Made by a program: the position numbers and the translations under genes. From UBA2834 sp963623365 (GTDB taxonomy: Bacteria > Patescibacteriota > Saccharimonadia > Saccharimonadales > Saccharimonadaceae): a stretch of 64,000 nucleotides of DNA. The stretch is taken from assembly GCA_963623365.1 (NCBI GenBank), contig CAVFJY010000001.1, positions 1 through 64,000 of the forward strand, read 5' to 3'. The notes beneath the pieces were generated by a model, which ran no database searches, had not been told where the DNA came from, and worked only from the letters and a program-made list of their open reading frames with translations. Positions 8,757 through 17,568 of this stretch are shown one piece after another; the first letter of the stretch is position 1; the number at the start of each line of letters is the position of its first letter.

Positions 8757-9388
8757 GTGACCAATTGGCGCCGCGACTAACCGAGTATCGAGATAGCGAG
8801 AGCATTATTTTTTGCCTCAAGAAAACTTCTCTATTGGCCTGTATCGAATTAGCTGCACATCTGCATGCCTATATCTACATTCTGCAGTATTCTGAAATTG
8901 CCGATCCCTACGATATTACTCGCAATCTCGGCGCGATTACCGCTAAGGGCGAGTTTGTACTAAATCCTGATATTTCGCAATCGGAATATGATTACATTAA
9001 TAGTGACTTTATGAGTATTATCGAGGAACGCAAACGCGAAGCCTTCTCGCGCATTAATGCTGAAGCAAATCCTAATCCGAATTTCAATTTAGCCGCGTTC
9101 AATAATCGCAAAATTTTATTGTTTGCAGACGTGCTGAAAACTTCTTTCCAGATTCAGGTCGCGCTCAATATCATGAAAGCCTACAAACCTCTGAAAGTCG
9201 CAGGGGCATGCGGCAATATTACTGCACAAATATCTGATAAATTTCAAATTGATACCGATGGCTGTACTTATATGGATATCCTGCCGAATACATTCTTTGA
9301 CGATGATCACTATTTTGACCAGCCCGACAGTTATACCGAGGAGCAAAAAATTAGCATGGCAAACAATATAAGCCTCTACTGGGCATAA
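8729..9388 (+). CDS. Phosphoribosyltransferase-like protein heading the MoxR/vWA operon
   Basis: A 219-residue soluble protein. Its layout resembles class I PRTase-like proteins (substrate-lobe start QALGDQLAPRL; NLGAITAKGEFVLNPDIS; a core ILLFADVLKTSFQIQVALN where the PRPP loop would be; a C-terminus ending in DQPDSYTEEQKISMANNISLYW). The usual acidic pair followed by a Gly/Thr-rich PRPP loop (DDGIATG-like) is replaced by ADVLKTS, so catalytic activity is doubtful. It is the first full-length gene of a tight run leading into moxR (12 bases apart) and probably acts with it. Preceded by GGAGGCGGG and by a short overlapping leader ORF. Confidence 0.55.
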   Translation: MFYPNRQALGDQLAPRLTEYRDSESIIFCLKKTSLLACIELAAHLHAYIYILQYSEIADPYDITRNLGAITAKGEFVLNPDISQSEYDYINSDFMSIIEERKREAFSRINAEANPNPNFNLAAFNNRKILLFADVLKTSFQIQVALNIMKAYKPLKVAGACGNITAQISDKFQIDTDGCTYMDILPNTFFDDDHYFDQPDSYTEEQKISMANNISLYWA

Positions 9389-9400
9389 AGGAGCGGATAA

Positions 9401-10411
9401 ATGGACCCCAAACAAAATATTAATCCTAAATTGTCGGAAACGGATGCAGCCGACGCACGGGCGATTATCGAAAAGATTGGTCACGCTTATAGTAAGAAAG
9501 TCGTTGGCCAAGGCGAACTACGACTCTGTATGACAGTAGCATTAATCGCGGGCGGACATGTCCTGCTCGAATCGGTGCCGGGTCTGGCAAAAACCTTAGC
9601 GGCAAAAACAATCGCGGAAGCCGCCAATGGCAGTTTTAGTCGCATCCAATGTACACCCGATTTGTTGCCGAGCGATATTATTGGTACGCAAATTTATAAT
9701 TACAATACAGCTACGTTCGAGACAAAAATTGGTCCGGTTCATGCCAATTTTGTGCTACTCGACGAGATTAACCGCTCGAGCGCAAAAACACAGTCGGCAA
9801 TGCTAGAGGCGATGCAAGAGCATCAGGTAACGGTTGGCGGCACGCTCTATAGAATGCCCGAACCTTTTGTGGTACTAGCAACCCAAAACCCAATTGAGCA
9901 AGAAGGCACTTATGAATTGCCGGAAGCACAGTTGGATCGCTTCCTTTTGAAAGAAGTCGTAAATTATCCAACGCGCGACGAAGAATTGCAAATCTTGAAT
10001 TATATTCTGGACGAAAAAACGACGACGAAATTAGGCGATGTCGATAAGGTCTCAATTGATGACATCAAAAAGCTGCAAACGGCCGCTAAATTAGTGGCAG
10101 TAGACGATTCGATCAAGAATTATATTGTCAATATCGTAACCGCATCGCGCAATCCGCGCGAACTAATCGATGCCAGCCTGGCACGCTATGTTGAATATGG
10201 CGTTTCGCCACGTGGTGCAATCGCCTTAATGCAAGTTGCACAGGCGCTCGCCTTGATTGATGGACGCGCCTATGTGACGCCGGACGATGTCAAGCGCCTG
10301 CGTTACGCTACGCTGCGCCATCGAATTATCTTGAATTTCGAGGCCGCCGCCGACGAAGTGCATCCAGAGGCAATCATCGACGCAATTTTTAATAAAATTC
10401 AGACGCCATAA
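9401..10411 (+). CDS. MoxR-family AAA+ ATPase
   Basis: Chaperone-like AAA+ ATPase that usually works with vWA-domain proteins. Walker A is SVPGLAKT (residues 58-65), the normal MoxR variant. Walker B is FVLLDEINRSS. Sensor 1 is VLATQNPIEQEGTYELPEAQLDRF, which contains the MoxR signature. The C-terminal lid domain includes SPRGAIALMQVAQALALIDGR. 336 residues, full length. It has a Shine-Dalgarno (GGAG). DUF58, vWA and TPR genes follow directly, giving the conserved Bat-type order. The cellular target of this operon is not evident; in other bacteria such operons are linked to envelope stress or protein maturation. Confidence 0.93.
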   Translation: MDPKQNINPKLSETDAADARAIIEKIGHAYSKKVVGQGELRLCMTVALIAGGHVLLESVPGLAKTLAAKTIAEAANGSFSRIQCTPDLLPSDIIGTQIYNYNTATFETKIGPVHANFVLLDEINRSSAKTQSAMLEAMQEHQVTVGGTLYRMPEPFVVLATQNPIEQEGTYELPEAQLDRFLLKEVVNYPTRDEELQILNYILDEKTTTKLGDVDKVSIDDIKKLQTAAKLVAVDDSIKNYIVNIVTASRNPRELIDASLARYVEYGVSPRGAIALMQVAQALALIDGRAYVTPDDVKRLRYATLRHRIILNFEAAADEVHPEAIIDAIFNKIQTP

Positions 10412-10426
10412 AAAGAAGAGAGATTA

Positions 10427-11314
10427 ATGCCAGGTTATCTCGTTAGAGTTCGCAAAAAGATGAATATTTATGCACAACGACGCGTGCGCAATGTTTTGGC
10501 GGGTAATTACGGTTCAGTATTTAAGGGTCGCAGTATGGATTTTGATGACTTGCGCGAATATAACTACGGCGACGATATTAAAGATATCGACTGGAAAGCA
10601 ACGGCGCGTTCGCGTTCGATTATGATTCGACGCTACATTGCAGTGCGTAAACATAATATTTTAATTGTGGCAGACAGCGGCAAATCAATGGCGGCATTAG
10701 CACCAAGCGGCGAGACAAAACGCGAAGTTGCGGCTTTTTGTGCGGGCGTAATTGCCTATGTCTCGCAAAAACATGGTGATTTGGTCGGAATGGTATATGG
10801 TAACAAAACCAACAACACGCGCTACGCAATGAAGGAAGATACGCCCTATATCGAAAACTTCTTAAAAAAATACGACCAGTCGATTTCGATTGATTCGGCG
10901 GAAGGCGATATTAATTCAGTACTGACCTATGTCTCAAAATCTTTTCGCGAAAGAATGTTCTTAATCGTAATTACCGACCCGAGCAGCGCAGCAACATTGA
11001 ATCGCGATTTGGTGCGTCGTCTAAATGCACGACACGAACAAATGTATGTTTTAATCGAAGATTCGCCACTTAGCAACAAGTTACTGTTGGGCGACGACGC
11101 GGCAGATTTAAGTGACGGCGTACGCTTGCCACATTATTTCCGCGCAAATAAAAAAATCGCAAAAGCCGAGACAGAATTTCGCGAAACGATTAATGACAAA
11201 ATTCAAAAAGGTCTATATCGTTTTGGCATCGTGAGTACAACGATAGACGGAAGCGACCATGCTATTCCGCGAATTTTCACAATGCTAGAGGAGCAACGCC
11301 GTGTCCGACGCTGA
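10427..11314 (+). CDS. DUF58 (vWA-like) protein
   Basis: A 295-residue DUF58-family protein. The signature is visible: GRSMDFDDLREYNYGDDIKDIDW (about residues 35-57, where the family has a DxREYxxGDDxRxIDW pattern), followed by ARSRSIMIRRY. A divergent vWA-like fold follows, with ILIVADSGKSMAAL in the position of the metal-ion site (D-x-G-x-S instead of D-x-S-x-S). No membrane segment. DUF58 proteins are almost always encoded directly after moxR and are thought to be its partner; that is the case here (15-base gap). It overlaps the next gene by 14 bases. Confidence 0.88.
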   Translation: MPGYLVRVRKKMNIYAQRRVRNVLAGNYGSVFKGRSMDFDDLREYNYGDDIKDIDWKATARSRSIMIRRYIAVRKHNILIVADSGKSMAALAPSGETKREVAAFCAGVIAYVSQKHGDLVGMVYGNKTNNTRYAMKEDTPYIENFLKKYDQSISIDSAEGDINSVLTYVSKSFRERMFLIVITDPSSAATLNRDLVRRLNARHEQMYVLIEDSPLSNKLLLGDDAADLSDGVRLPHYFRANKKIAKAETEFRETINDKIQKGLYRFGIVSTTIDGSDHAIPRIFTMLEEQRRVRR

Positions 11315-11780
11315 TTTAACGCTATATGGTCCAATTTATTACGATATCAGTTGGACAATTTTGGGAATCATTCTCATTTTGTTAGCAATCGGAATTATCG
11401 CAACAATTTTCTATGTTACGCGCAAGAAACCAATCAAAAGTCTAGCGACACTTAAAATCGAGCAGCCAAAAGTCATTAATATGAATGCGCTGAAACAAAA
11501 ATACCTACACCTGATTGACCAAGCAGAGCGCAATTATAATGACCGGCGAATTAAAGCTTCGGTAGCGCATCAACATTTTAGCTTGATCGTGCGACTATTT
11601 TACGGAGAAGCGCTAGGCTTTCATGCCGACATTATGACCTTGCGCGACTTAAGGAAGTCGAATTATAAGCAATTGATTAAGACGATTGAGGATTTATATC
11701 CCAATGAATTCGATACGCTCGAAAAGGGTTCCGTAAAGAATTCAGCAATAGCGGCACGCAAATTAGTGGAGGACTTATGA
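11301..11780 (+). CDS. Membrane-anchored protein of the MoxR/Bat operon (DUF4381-like position)
   Basis: 159 residues with one N-terminal transmembrane helix (about 15-40, WTILGIILILLAIGIIATIF) followed by a helical cytoplasmic or periplasmic domain (residues 55-159, KQKYLHLIDQAERNYNDRR...). In MoxR operons of other bacteria, a small one-helix protein (DUF4381) sits between DUF58 and the first vWA gene; size, topology and location agree, but sequence similarity is too weak for me to assert the family. It overlaps both neighbours (14 bases upstream, 4 bases ATGA-type downstream), so the operon is translationally coupled. Confidence 0.7.
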   Translation: MSDADLTLYGPIYYDISWTILGIILILLAIGIIATIFYVTRKKPIKSLATLKIEQPKVINMNALKQKYLHLIDQAERNYNDRRIKASVAHQHFSLIVRLFYGEALGFHADIMTLRDLRKSNYKQLIKTIEDLYPNEFDTLEKGSVKNSAIAARKLVEDL

Positions 11781-12805
11781 CACGCTATCCATGGCTTTTC
11801 ATTATTCCCTGCATCGCGATTATCGTGATTGTTGCCGTATCGCTAGTACGTTTTCATATCCGCAAATTACGGCGCAAAAAGAAAAACAAAGTGATACTAA
11901 TTGCGCATACAAATTATGTACGCAATCTGCCGGAATATAAAGCGGCGCAGAAACGTTATAATTTAATGTTAGTCATTTTAGCAGTAGCATTCGTCGTGGC
12001 AGTCGGTTCGCTCTCGATGGTTGCGTCGCGACCAATATCAGTGACGGAAACGAAGACCGAGGCTGAGAATCGCGATATTATGTTATGCCTGGACGTGAGT
12101 GGGTCAATGAGCGGCAATATTAGGAGTCTGATTGCCTATTTTAAAGAGTTAGTTTCAAAGATGAATGGTGAACGTTTTGGGATTACTATCTTTGACGGAA
12201 CCTATGTCACGCTGTCGCCACTGAGCACCGATTATACCGCAGTTCTAGAAGTGCTCAATGAACTTTATGACAAGAATGACGCTTTTAATTTGCAAGATGA
12301 TTTATCAGAATACACTAACTCCGACATTGGCTTTGGTACCGCGAGCTGCATCTCTGCGTTTGATAAGCTCGAGGAGGCGGAAAGAGCGCGTTCGGTCATA
12401 CTCGCAACAGATAATGATAACAAAAACATTAAGACGAAGATAACGCTTACTGAGGCGGCCAACTACGCAAAGTCCAATAATATTGCAATTTATGCCATTG
12501 GTGCCAGCCGTAAAGATTCTAATGATTCAAATGGCGAAATACTCAACGATGATGAAGCCAGCTTTACTTACGCCTCGAAAGAGCTTTACGAAGCGAGCAT
12601 ACTAACTGGAGGCTCTTATTATTCCCTCGGTTTCGGCAATAGCCTATCCGCAGAAAACATCGTCAATCAAATCCAGGCGCAGGAAGCAGCACGCTACGAG
12701 GGGGCGAATAATGTGGTTCGCACCGATACGCCAAAATTTATCGCAATAATAGCCGCAATCGCTTTGTGTTCATATATTTTAGTTGTTTGGAGATTAAGAT
12801 TATAA
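11777..12805 (+). CDS. vWA-domain membrane protein (BatA-like)
   Basis: 342 residues: an N-terminal helix (residues 7-25), a second helix (about 63-83), an extracytoplasmic vWA domain, and a C-terminal helix (about 322-340). The metal-ion-dependent adhesion site is intact: D106-x-S108-x-S110 in LCLDVSGSMSG, with supporting residues in ILATDNDNKN. This is the BatA arrangement (two N-terminal helices, vWA, C-terminal helix). It overlaps its neighbours at both ends: 4 bases upstream and a single base (TAATG) downstream. Such proteins are presumed clients or partners of MoxR. Confidence 0.88.
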   Translation: MTRYPWLFIIPCIAIIVIVAVSLVRFHIRKLRRKKKNKVILIAHTNYVRNLPEYKAAQKRYNLMLVILAVAFVVAVGSLSMVASRPISVTETKTEAENRDIMLCLDVSGSMSGNIRSLIAYFKELVSKMNGERFGITIFDGTYVTLSPLSTDYTAVLEVLNELYDKNDAFNLQDDLSEYTNSDIGFGTASCISAFDKLEEAERARSVILATDNDNKNIKTKITLTEAANYAKSNNIAIYAIGASRKDSNDSNGEILNDDEASFTYASKELYEASILTGGSYYSLGFGNSLSAENIVNQIQAQEAARYEGANNVVRTDTPKFIAIIAAIALCSYILVVWRLRL

Positions 12806-13803
12806 TGCATTTGCTTTTTATGATTCCACCGATTTGGGTATGCCTAATTGCGACTGTCGCTGTGGCGCTGCTAGTCATTTGCCTTCTCAAAAAGAAGTTA
12901 CGCAAGCACAGGAATTTTCGCCGCATTGCGATGCTTGTCATACTCGCACTCATCCTAGCGAGACCAGCTTTCTTTGGCGGCACTAGCGAACTTCAAACAA
13001 ACAACCTTGCGATTTACTTCGTCGTAGACATGACGAGCAGCATGGTCGTCGAAGACCAAAATAATGACAGCAAATATCGTTACGAACAAGCTAAGGATGA
13101 CCTTAAAAATATAGCCAATGAGTTCCCCGGCTCGCAATTCTCTGTTATAGCATTAGATACTAGTATTTATACGGCCATACCGATGTCCTACAATGCTGAC
13201 TCGGTGAATTCCGCAATCGAATCAGTCTCACCGAAGACTACAGAAAATGGCATCGGAACAGACTTAAGCTCGTTACTGGAATATACCACAAAGCACATTA
13301 GTTCATTCAGCAAAGATAACCCGAACTTGTCAATTATTGTCTTTTTCCTTAGCGACGGCGAAGATAATTCGGGCAGACAACTCTCTATCGATTCCTCTTT
13401 GGGTAGCCTAATTAACGGCGGAGCGGTGTTCGGCTACGGTAGCGAGAACGGCGGAAAAATTCACACAATAGAAACAAATAGCTGGCCATTACTAGTCTCG
13501 GACGATTGCCTCAGACATAGCATCAACGATAAAAGCTGCGTTGTTTCTACAATAAACGAGCTAAATCTACAACGTATCGCTAAGTCCCTCAACGTAAATT
13601 ATTATTTACGCGACAGTAATAATCTTCCTATGGACGCAATTAATAAAATTAAAAAACAAATTCAATACAGTGGATCAAAGTCAACCGATGATTATATAGA
13701 CTGTTATTGGGTGTTAGCTATTATTTTGCTAGCTCTACTACTCTGGGATTTCTACGATTCGTTTAACGAAATACTCGCGGAAAGGTCTTCGAAACATGCT
13801 TAA
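12805..13803 (+). CDS. Second vWA-domain membrane protein (BatB-like)
   Basis: 332 residues when started at the ATG at 12805, which shares its A with the upstream TAA stop. An in-frame ATG at 12766 would add 13 residues inside the upstream gene and is less likely. Two N-terminal helices (about 8-28, 40-56), a vWA domain and a C-terminal helix (about 302-322). The metal site reads D75-M-T77-S-S79, so Thr replaces the first Ser of the usual D-x-S-x-S. FFLSDGEDNSG matches the late vWA Asp motif. Paired vWA proteins are typical of Bat operons. Confidence 0.87.
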   Translation: MHLLFMIPPIWVCLIATVAVALLVICLLKKKLRKHRNFRRIAMLVILALILARPAFFGGTSELQTNNLAIYFVVDMTSSMVVEDQNNDSKYRYEQAKDDLKNIANEFPGSQFSVIALDTSIYTAIPMSYNADSVNSAIESVSPKTTENGIGTDLSSLLEYTTKHISSFSKDNPNLSIIVFFLSDGEDNSGRQLSIDSSLGSLINGGAVFGYGSENGGKIHTIETNSWPLLVSDDCLRHSINDKSCVVSTINELNLQRIAKSLNVNYYLRDSNNLPMDAINKIKKQIQYSGSKSTDDYIDCYWVLAIILLALLLWDFYDSFNEILAERSSKHA

Positions 13804-14545
13804 TTTTGATCCTAGTATTATCGATCAAGAAAAGGTGCGTAAACTCAAGCGTAAGCGCTTATTTAAGATTTTTATATTGCCGATAATTTTACTATTTTTG
13901 GCCGGCGTTTTCTTGCTAAGGACAGGAATCTTTAATTTAACATATCATGCGGAATATAGCGCGCAAAATTACAGTCTAGCTCATAGCTATACGGGCATTC
14001 AGGAGTTCGCGAATATAATTTCTTCCTATATTGTTTTCTTCGATCGTGGCGACGCTCTGTTTAAAAGTGGCGATTATGCAAGCGCGGAGAATGCCTTCCG
14101 TGCGAGCCTAAAAGAAAATCCGCCAAGTGTCGAGCTTTGCAAAGTTTATGTCAATCTATCGCTGAGTATCGAGAAACAAGGAGACGAGAAGAGCCGTAAT
14201 AATAATTACGACAAAGCCCTGACGCTATACAGCTCGGCAGAGAGTATTCTCTATAACAACAATTGCGCAAGCAAATTTAGCTCAGGAAACGGAAGCGACC
14301 CCCGAGCGGAGATAGCAAAAAAGAGAGTTATCGAGAAGCGCCGTGATTTAATCTCAAAAAGCAACAATCTTGACGATAATGCAGACGACAAGAATTATGA
14401 CGACGACACTTACGACATTAGTGACATATTGCACAATCTTCAAGAAAACCAGAATCAGGGCAGGATAATGTATGACATCAGAAATAAATTAAATAACCAA
14501 TCTCAAGGAGGCGACAACATAGAGACTAATCTGCCGACTTGGTAG
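13796..14545 (+). CDS. TPR-containing membrane protein (BatC-like)
   Basis: 249 residues with one N-terminal helix (about 23-43, FIILPIILLFLAGVFLL). Residues 85-155 hold at least two TPR-like units (ALFKSGDYASAENAFRASLK and DKALTLYSSAESILY). The C-terminal 70 residues are rich in Asp and Asn and probably disordered. It matches BatC, the TPR protein that follows the two vWA genes in classical Bat operons. It overlaps the upstream gene by 8 bases and is the last gene of the run: the next gene is convergent and only 3 bases away, with no obvious terminator between them. Confidence 0.8.
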   Translation: MLNFDPSIIDQEKVRKLKRKRLFKIFILPIILLFLAGVFLLRTGIFNLTYHAEYSAQNYSLAHSYTGIQEFANIISSYIVFFDRGDALFKSGDYASAENAFRASLKENPPSVELCKVYVNLSLSIEKQGDEKSRNNNYDKALTLYSSAESILYNNNCASKFSSGNGSDPRAEIAKKRVIEKRRDLISKSNNLDDNADDKNYDDDTYDISDILHNLQENQNQGRIMYDIRNKLNNQSQGGDNIETNLPTW

Positions 14546-14548
14546 GCT

Positions 14549-15703
14549 CTATTTCATTAATCTATTCAATTCATTCTGAACAATCACATGCAATTGCTTA
14601 CTAAATTCTAAAATATCTTGTTCACTATTCAGCTTCCCAAGCGTAATGCGTAGAGATCCGGCGATTTCATCATCACTCAAACCAATTGCACGCAGAGTTG
14701 GCGATTTAATGCCTTTGCTAGCTGCACAAGCGGCTCCGGTCGAAACATACATTCCCTGCTCTTCGAGCGCGAAGATAAGCCGTTCGGCATCAAGACCCGG
14801 CAAGCAAATTGGTAAAAAGCCCGCTAGTTGCGTCTTGGGATTACCGAGGAATTTAATTTTAGGCAAATCAGCCAACAAGCGTTTAAGATCACCCTTGAGC
14901 GCGACTAGACGCTTGCGTTCAGAGTTAATATGCTTTTCGGCATCCGTAATCGCAACCGCAAAACCAATCGTTGCGGCAACATTCTCTGTACCGCTACGCA
15001 AGCCCATCTCCTGACCGCCACCCACCGCAAGCGGCCGCAGGCGCACATTATGCCCCACGTAGAGCGCGCCAATACCTTTCGGTCCATAAACTTTTGCAGC
15101 ATTGAGCGTCAACAAATCAACGCCAAGACGATTGAGCTTAACCTCCATCAATCCCAATCCCTGCGAAGCATCGCAATGAAAATAAAGCGGCGCTTTTTCG
15201 TTAGCCAATGCGCGACGCGTACGTTCGACACGAACAAGATTAGCAATTTCAGCAATCGGTTGAATCGTACCCAGCTCCGAACTAGCAAGACAAACTGAAA
15301 TAAATTGCGTCTGCGGACTGAGCTTCTTTTTAAAATCCTCAATCAAAATTCGACCAGTCACATCAACGGCAATAGTCTGATAGTTGCCGGCGCGTTTGGC
15401 GTTTTCGAGCACAGCCGCGTGCTCAACGGCGGAGATTAACACCTCAGCGGCAGAGTCGGTTGGAATTAGCGAGAAAGCAAGATTAATCGACTCGGTTGCC
15501 CCCGATGTCATCACGAGGTCAGCGCCTTTTGCGCCAATAGCATGCGCAATCTCGTTTTTAGCAGCTTCATAAGCGTGACGCACTGCAACGGCGGGCAAAT
15601 AGGCCGCAGAAGGATTAAAGAATCGCTCGGAGAAATATGGCAGCATCGCTTGAAACGCCTTGTCCGACACCGGCGTAGCGGCAGCGTGGTCTAGATAAAT
15701 CAT
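14549..15703 (-). CDS. Cysteine desulfurase (IscS/NifS family)
   Basis: PLP enzyme that removes sulfur from cysteine as a persulfide. Typical blocks: IYLDHAAATP at the start, TSGATESINLAF, HCDASQGLG, PLP lysine K204 in NAAKVYGPKGIGALYV, the RSGTEN loop, and catalytic C326 in STGAACAASKG. The histidine usually next to the PLP lysine is replaced by Ala. 384 residues. No Fe-S scaffold gene is nearby, and MnmA is the only visible sulfur acceptor in the window. -10 TATAAT (15710-15715, minus) is six bases before the ATG with no Shine-Dalgarno. Confidence 0.94.
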   Translation of the reverse strand: MIYLDHAAATPVSDKAFQAMLPYFSERFFNPSAAYLPAVAVRHAYEAAKNEIAHAIGAKGADLVMTSGATESINLAFSLIPTDSAAEVLISAVEHAAVLENAKRAGNYQTIAVDVTGRILIEDFKKKLSPQTQFISVCLASSELGTIQPIAEIANLVRVERTRRALANEKAPLYFHCDASQGLGLMEVKLNRLGVDLLTLNAAKVYGPKGIGALYVGHNVRLRPLAVGGGQEMGLRSGTENVAATIGFAVAITDAEKHINSERKRLVALKGDLKRLLADLPKIKFLGNPKTQLAGFLPICLPGLDAERLIFALEEQGMYVSTGAACAASKGIKSPTLRAIGLSDDEIAGSLRITLGKLNSEQDILEFSKQLHVIVQNELNRLMK

Positions 15704-15720
15704 GAAGATATTATATACTA

Positions 15721-16932
15721 TTAGAGCCTATTCTTGGCAGGCAGAGCAATCTCGAGCAATGGAAAGATCGCAAACGCCTCCAATGCGGCAAAATACATCA
15801 TATATTTTTCATATCCGAGCAAGATAATCAGTAAAAGAATACTTTGACCAAGCACACGTCCGATAGTGAGCGCAACTTCACTAAAAGATTCAATTTCAAA
15901 ACGATAAGAATCGTCTGTCAGGTGACCATTTAGTAATTGCTGCAAACGCGTCACGAGGACAGTACCATTCAAAAAACTCTCAACAACCGCCTGAGAAAAG
16001 ACGTAAAATGCAACTGAGAGAACAGTATTTTGCGGAAAGATAATCAAGCCGATCGGCAATAGAATCGCAGCAGGCACAATCGCATATAGAATCGCTTGCT
16101 GGCCGGCACGAGATTTAAGCCGGCGATACAATGCCAAAATTAAGATTGCAATAATCGAGGCGAGCGATGTAAAAACACCCAAATCTAAATCCGAACCACT
16201 ACTACGATAGACATTGACTTGCGCAATAATGATATATGCAGCGCTAGCAAAAGCAAAACCGCGTAAAAGCTGGATATAAAAAATTTTACGTAATGACTTA
16301 TGGCGAATGATGATGTCATAAATTTTGCGCAATGAATGCATGCGCCGTGGCAAGACTCGATGCGTAGGACGAAACAAAATCGAGAGCAGAAGCTGCATCA
16401 ACGAGATTGCGAGAATAATAAAGCCCGCCTGCGTATAGCCTGAATCGGCAACCACGACGCCTAGTACAATCGGCATAATAATTTTAACAATCTCAATAAA
16501 AATCTGCCCCACCGCCCTAAAGTGCAAACGACGCGCATTGCCAACCTCAGTTACGTCATAATACATCTTAGGACGCCAATATAAGGCCGATTCGAGCGCG
16601 GAGAAAGTAGCAACAACATAAGTAAAATATGACGCCGTTTCGTCGAGTAAGATGACTGACAAAATCTGTGCAACCGAGAAAAACATACTGACGCGCCAAG
16701 CAGCAAGTGTATGATGCTTCATTAGCGGCATAAATAGAACCGAGAACAGCGCGATCAACGAATAGCGCACAATGCAATAAGTAATGAAGCTAACAGGAGA
16801 ACTATCAATCGAAACACTCATCAAAAACGACATCAAAAAAATATTCATGAAGGCCGATTTACTATGCAATAACACATCGACAGCAATCAGAGCGTTCTCA
16901 TTTGTACGCAATTCGCGAATCTTTTGAAGCAT
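15721..16932 (-). CDS. Multi-pass membrane protein, MFS-like
   Basis: About 403 residues with roughly 10-12 hydrophobic helices, a central basic loop (FRPTHRVLPRRMHSLRKIYD) dividing two halves, and conserved-looking short basic loops, which fit a major facilitator fold. No substrate motif is recognisable. Two ATGs compete: 16938 touches the -10 box, whereas 16932 lies exactly six bases downstream of TATAAT (16939-16944), the spacing seen at other leaderless starts here, so I chose 16932. It ends 18 bases before the cysteine desulfurase start, whose -10 box lies in the gap. Function unknown. Confidence 0.75.
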   Translation of the reverse strand: MLQKIRELRTNENALIAVDVLLHSKSAFMNIFLMSFLMSVSIDSSPVSFITYCIVRYSLIALFSVLFMPLMKHHTLAAWRVSMFFSVAQILSVILLDETASYFTYVVATFSALESALYWRPKMYYDVTEVGNARRLHFRAVGQIFIEIVKIIMPIVLGVVVADSGYTQAGFIILAISLMQLLLSILFRPTHRVLPRRMHSLRKIYDIIIRHKSLRKIFYIQLLRGFAFASAAYIIIAQVNVYRSSGSDLDLGVFTSLASIIAILILALYRRLKSRAGQQAILYAIVPAAILLPIGLIIFPQNTVLSVAFYVFSQAVVESFLNGTVLVTRLQQLLNGHLTDDSYRFEIESFSEVALTIGRVLGQSILLLIILLGYEKYMMYFAALEAFAIFPLLEIALPAKNRL

Positions 16933-16962
16933 AAGCATATTATAGCTAAAATTTGCGCAAAC

Positions 16963-16986
16963 AAAAAACCGCCGATATCTGGCGGT
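16963..16986 (-). terminator. Intrinsic terminator after the 16992 gene
   Basis: Minus strand: ACCGCC-AGATATC-GGCGGT (16968-16986) followed by TTTTTT. Confidence 0.88.
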
Positions 16987-16991
16987 GCTGT

Positions 16992-17351
16992 TTATTTTTT
17001 GTTATAAATGCTGGTTTTGATTAGTTTTAAGTAGGCTTTCGTAGCATTCTTGAAATTAATTAGTTCATCGCCAGAAATTTTCGTATAATGTTCTTCTTCA
17101 TTAATGCGTTTATAAACACCGTCTTTGCGCACCTCATAGCGCAAAGTAACGCCGTCTTCGTACCAAATCCAAACATTCTTTTTCAGGAAGAAAAATTCCC
17201 GCGAATGCCCCGGTTGAATCTGACCAAACACGGTACGGCCCAGTGCCGATTCGGCATTGATGAGATTGCGCTCAACTGCACGTTGGCGAGCTTGATGATT
17301 CGGCGCTTCTGGCTTCTTTAATAAATGTTGTTTAAGATTGAGTTTCGGCAT
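16992..17351 (-). CDS. Hypothetical 119-residue protein
   Basis: A basic, soluble 119-residue protein (MPKLNLKQHLLKKPEAPNHQ at the start). The middle (REFFFLKKNVWIWYEDGVTLRYEVRKDGVYKRIN) alternates charged and aromatic residues, as in a small beta domain. No family recognised. The ATG at 17351 has a GAGG seven bases upstream and lies inside the preceding 77-residue gene (34-base overlap), indicating coupled translation. A clear intrinsic terminator follows at 16963-16986. It is the last gene of the KwaB-like/TatD group. Confidence 0.65.
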   Translation of the reverse strand: MPKLNLKQHLLKKPEAPNHQARQRAVERNLINAESALGRTVFGQIQPGHSREFFFLKKNVWIWYEDGVTLRYEVRKDGVYKRINEEEHYTKISGDELINFKNATKAYLKLIKTSIYNKK

Positions 17352-17551
17352 GCGATTACCTCGTCCGATACCGCGGAAAGTTCGTTATACAATTCTAGGT
17401 CTCGGGCCTTTTGTGAGCGATCCGGGAAAGCTTGCGCAATCACGACTGGCGTAGCTGGCGTCATAGTCAATTCGGACACGACAGCGGCTTGAGCCGCGAG
17501 TACGGCGCGATCGACCGGAATTTGGAACATCGCTCGATCTTGTTCGTCCAT
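17318..17551 (-). CDS. Hypothetical 77-residue protein
   Basis: Small soluble protein, mostly helical by composition (MDEQDRAMFQIPVDRAVLAA...), without a known motif. It is supported as a gene by an excellent Shine-Dalgarno (GGGAGGATCC) at the right distance from the ATG and by its place 17 bases after tatD on the same strand. Its 3' end overlaps the next gene by 34 bases. The pair of small genes could encode a two-component complex, but nothing in the sequence shows a function. Confidence is limited by its short length. Confidence 0.55.
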   Translation of the reverse strand: MDEQDRAMFQIPVDRAVLAAQAAVVSELTMTPATPVVIAQAFPDRSQKARDLELYNELSAVSDEVIACRNSILNNIY

Positions 17552-17568
17552 AGAAGGATCCTCCCTGT

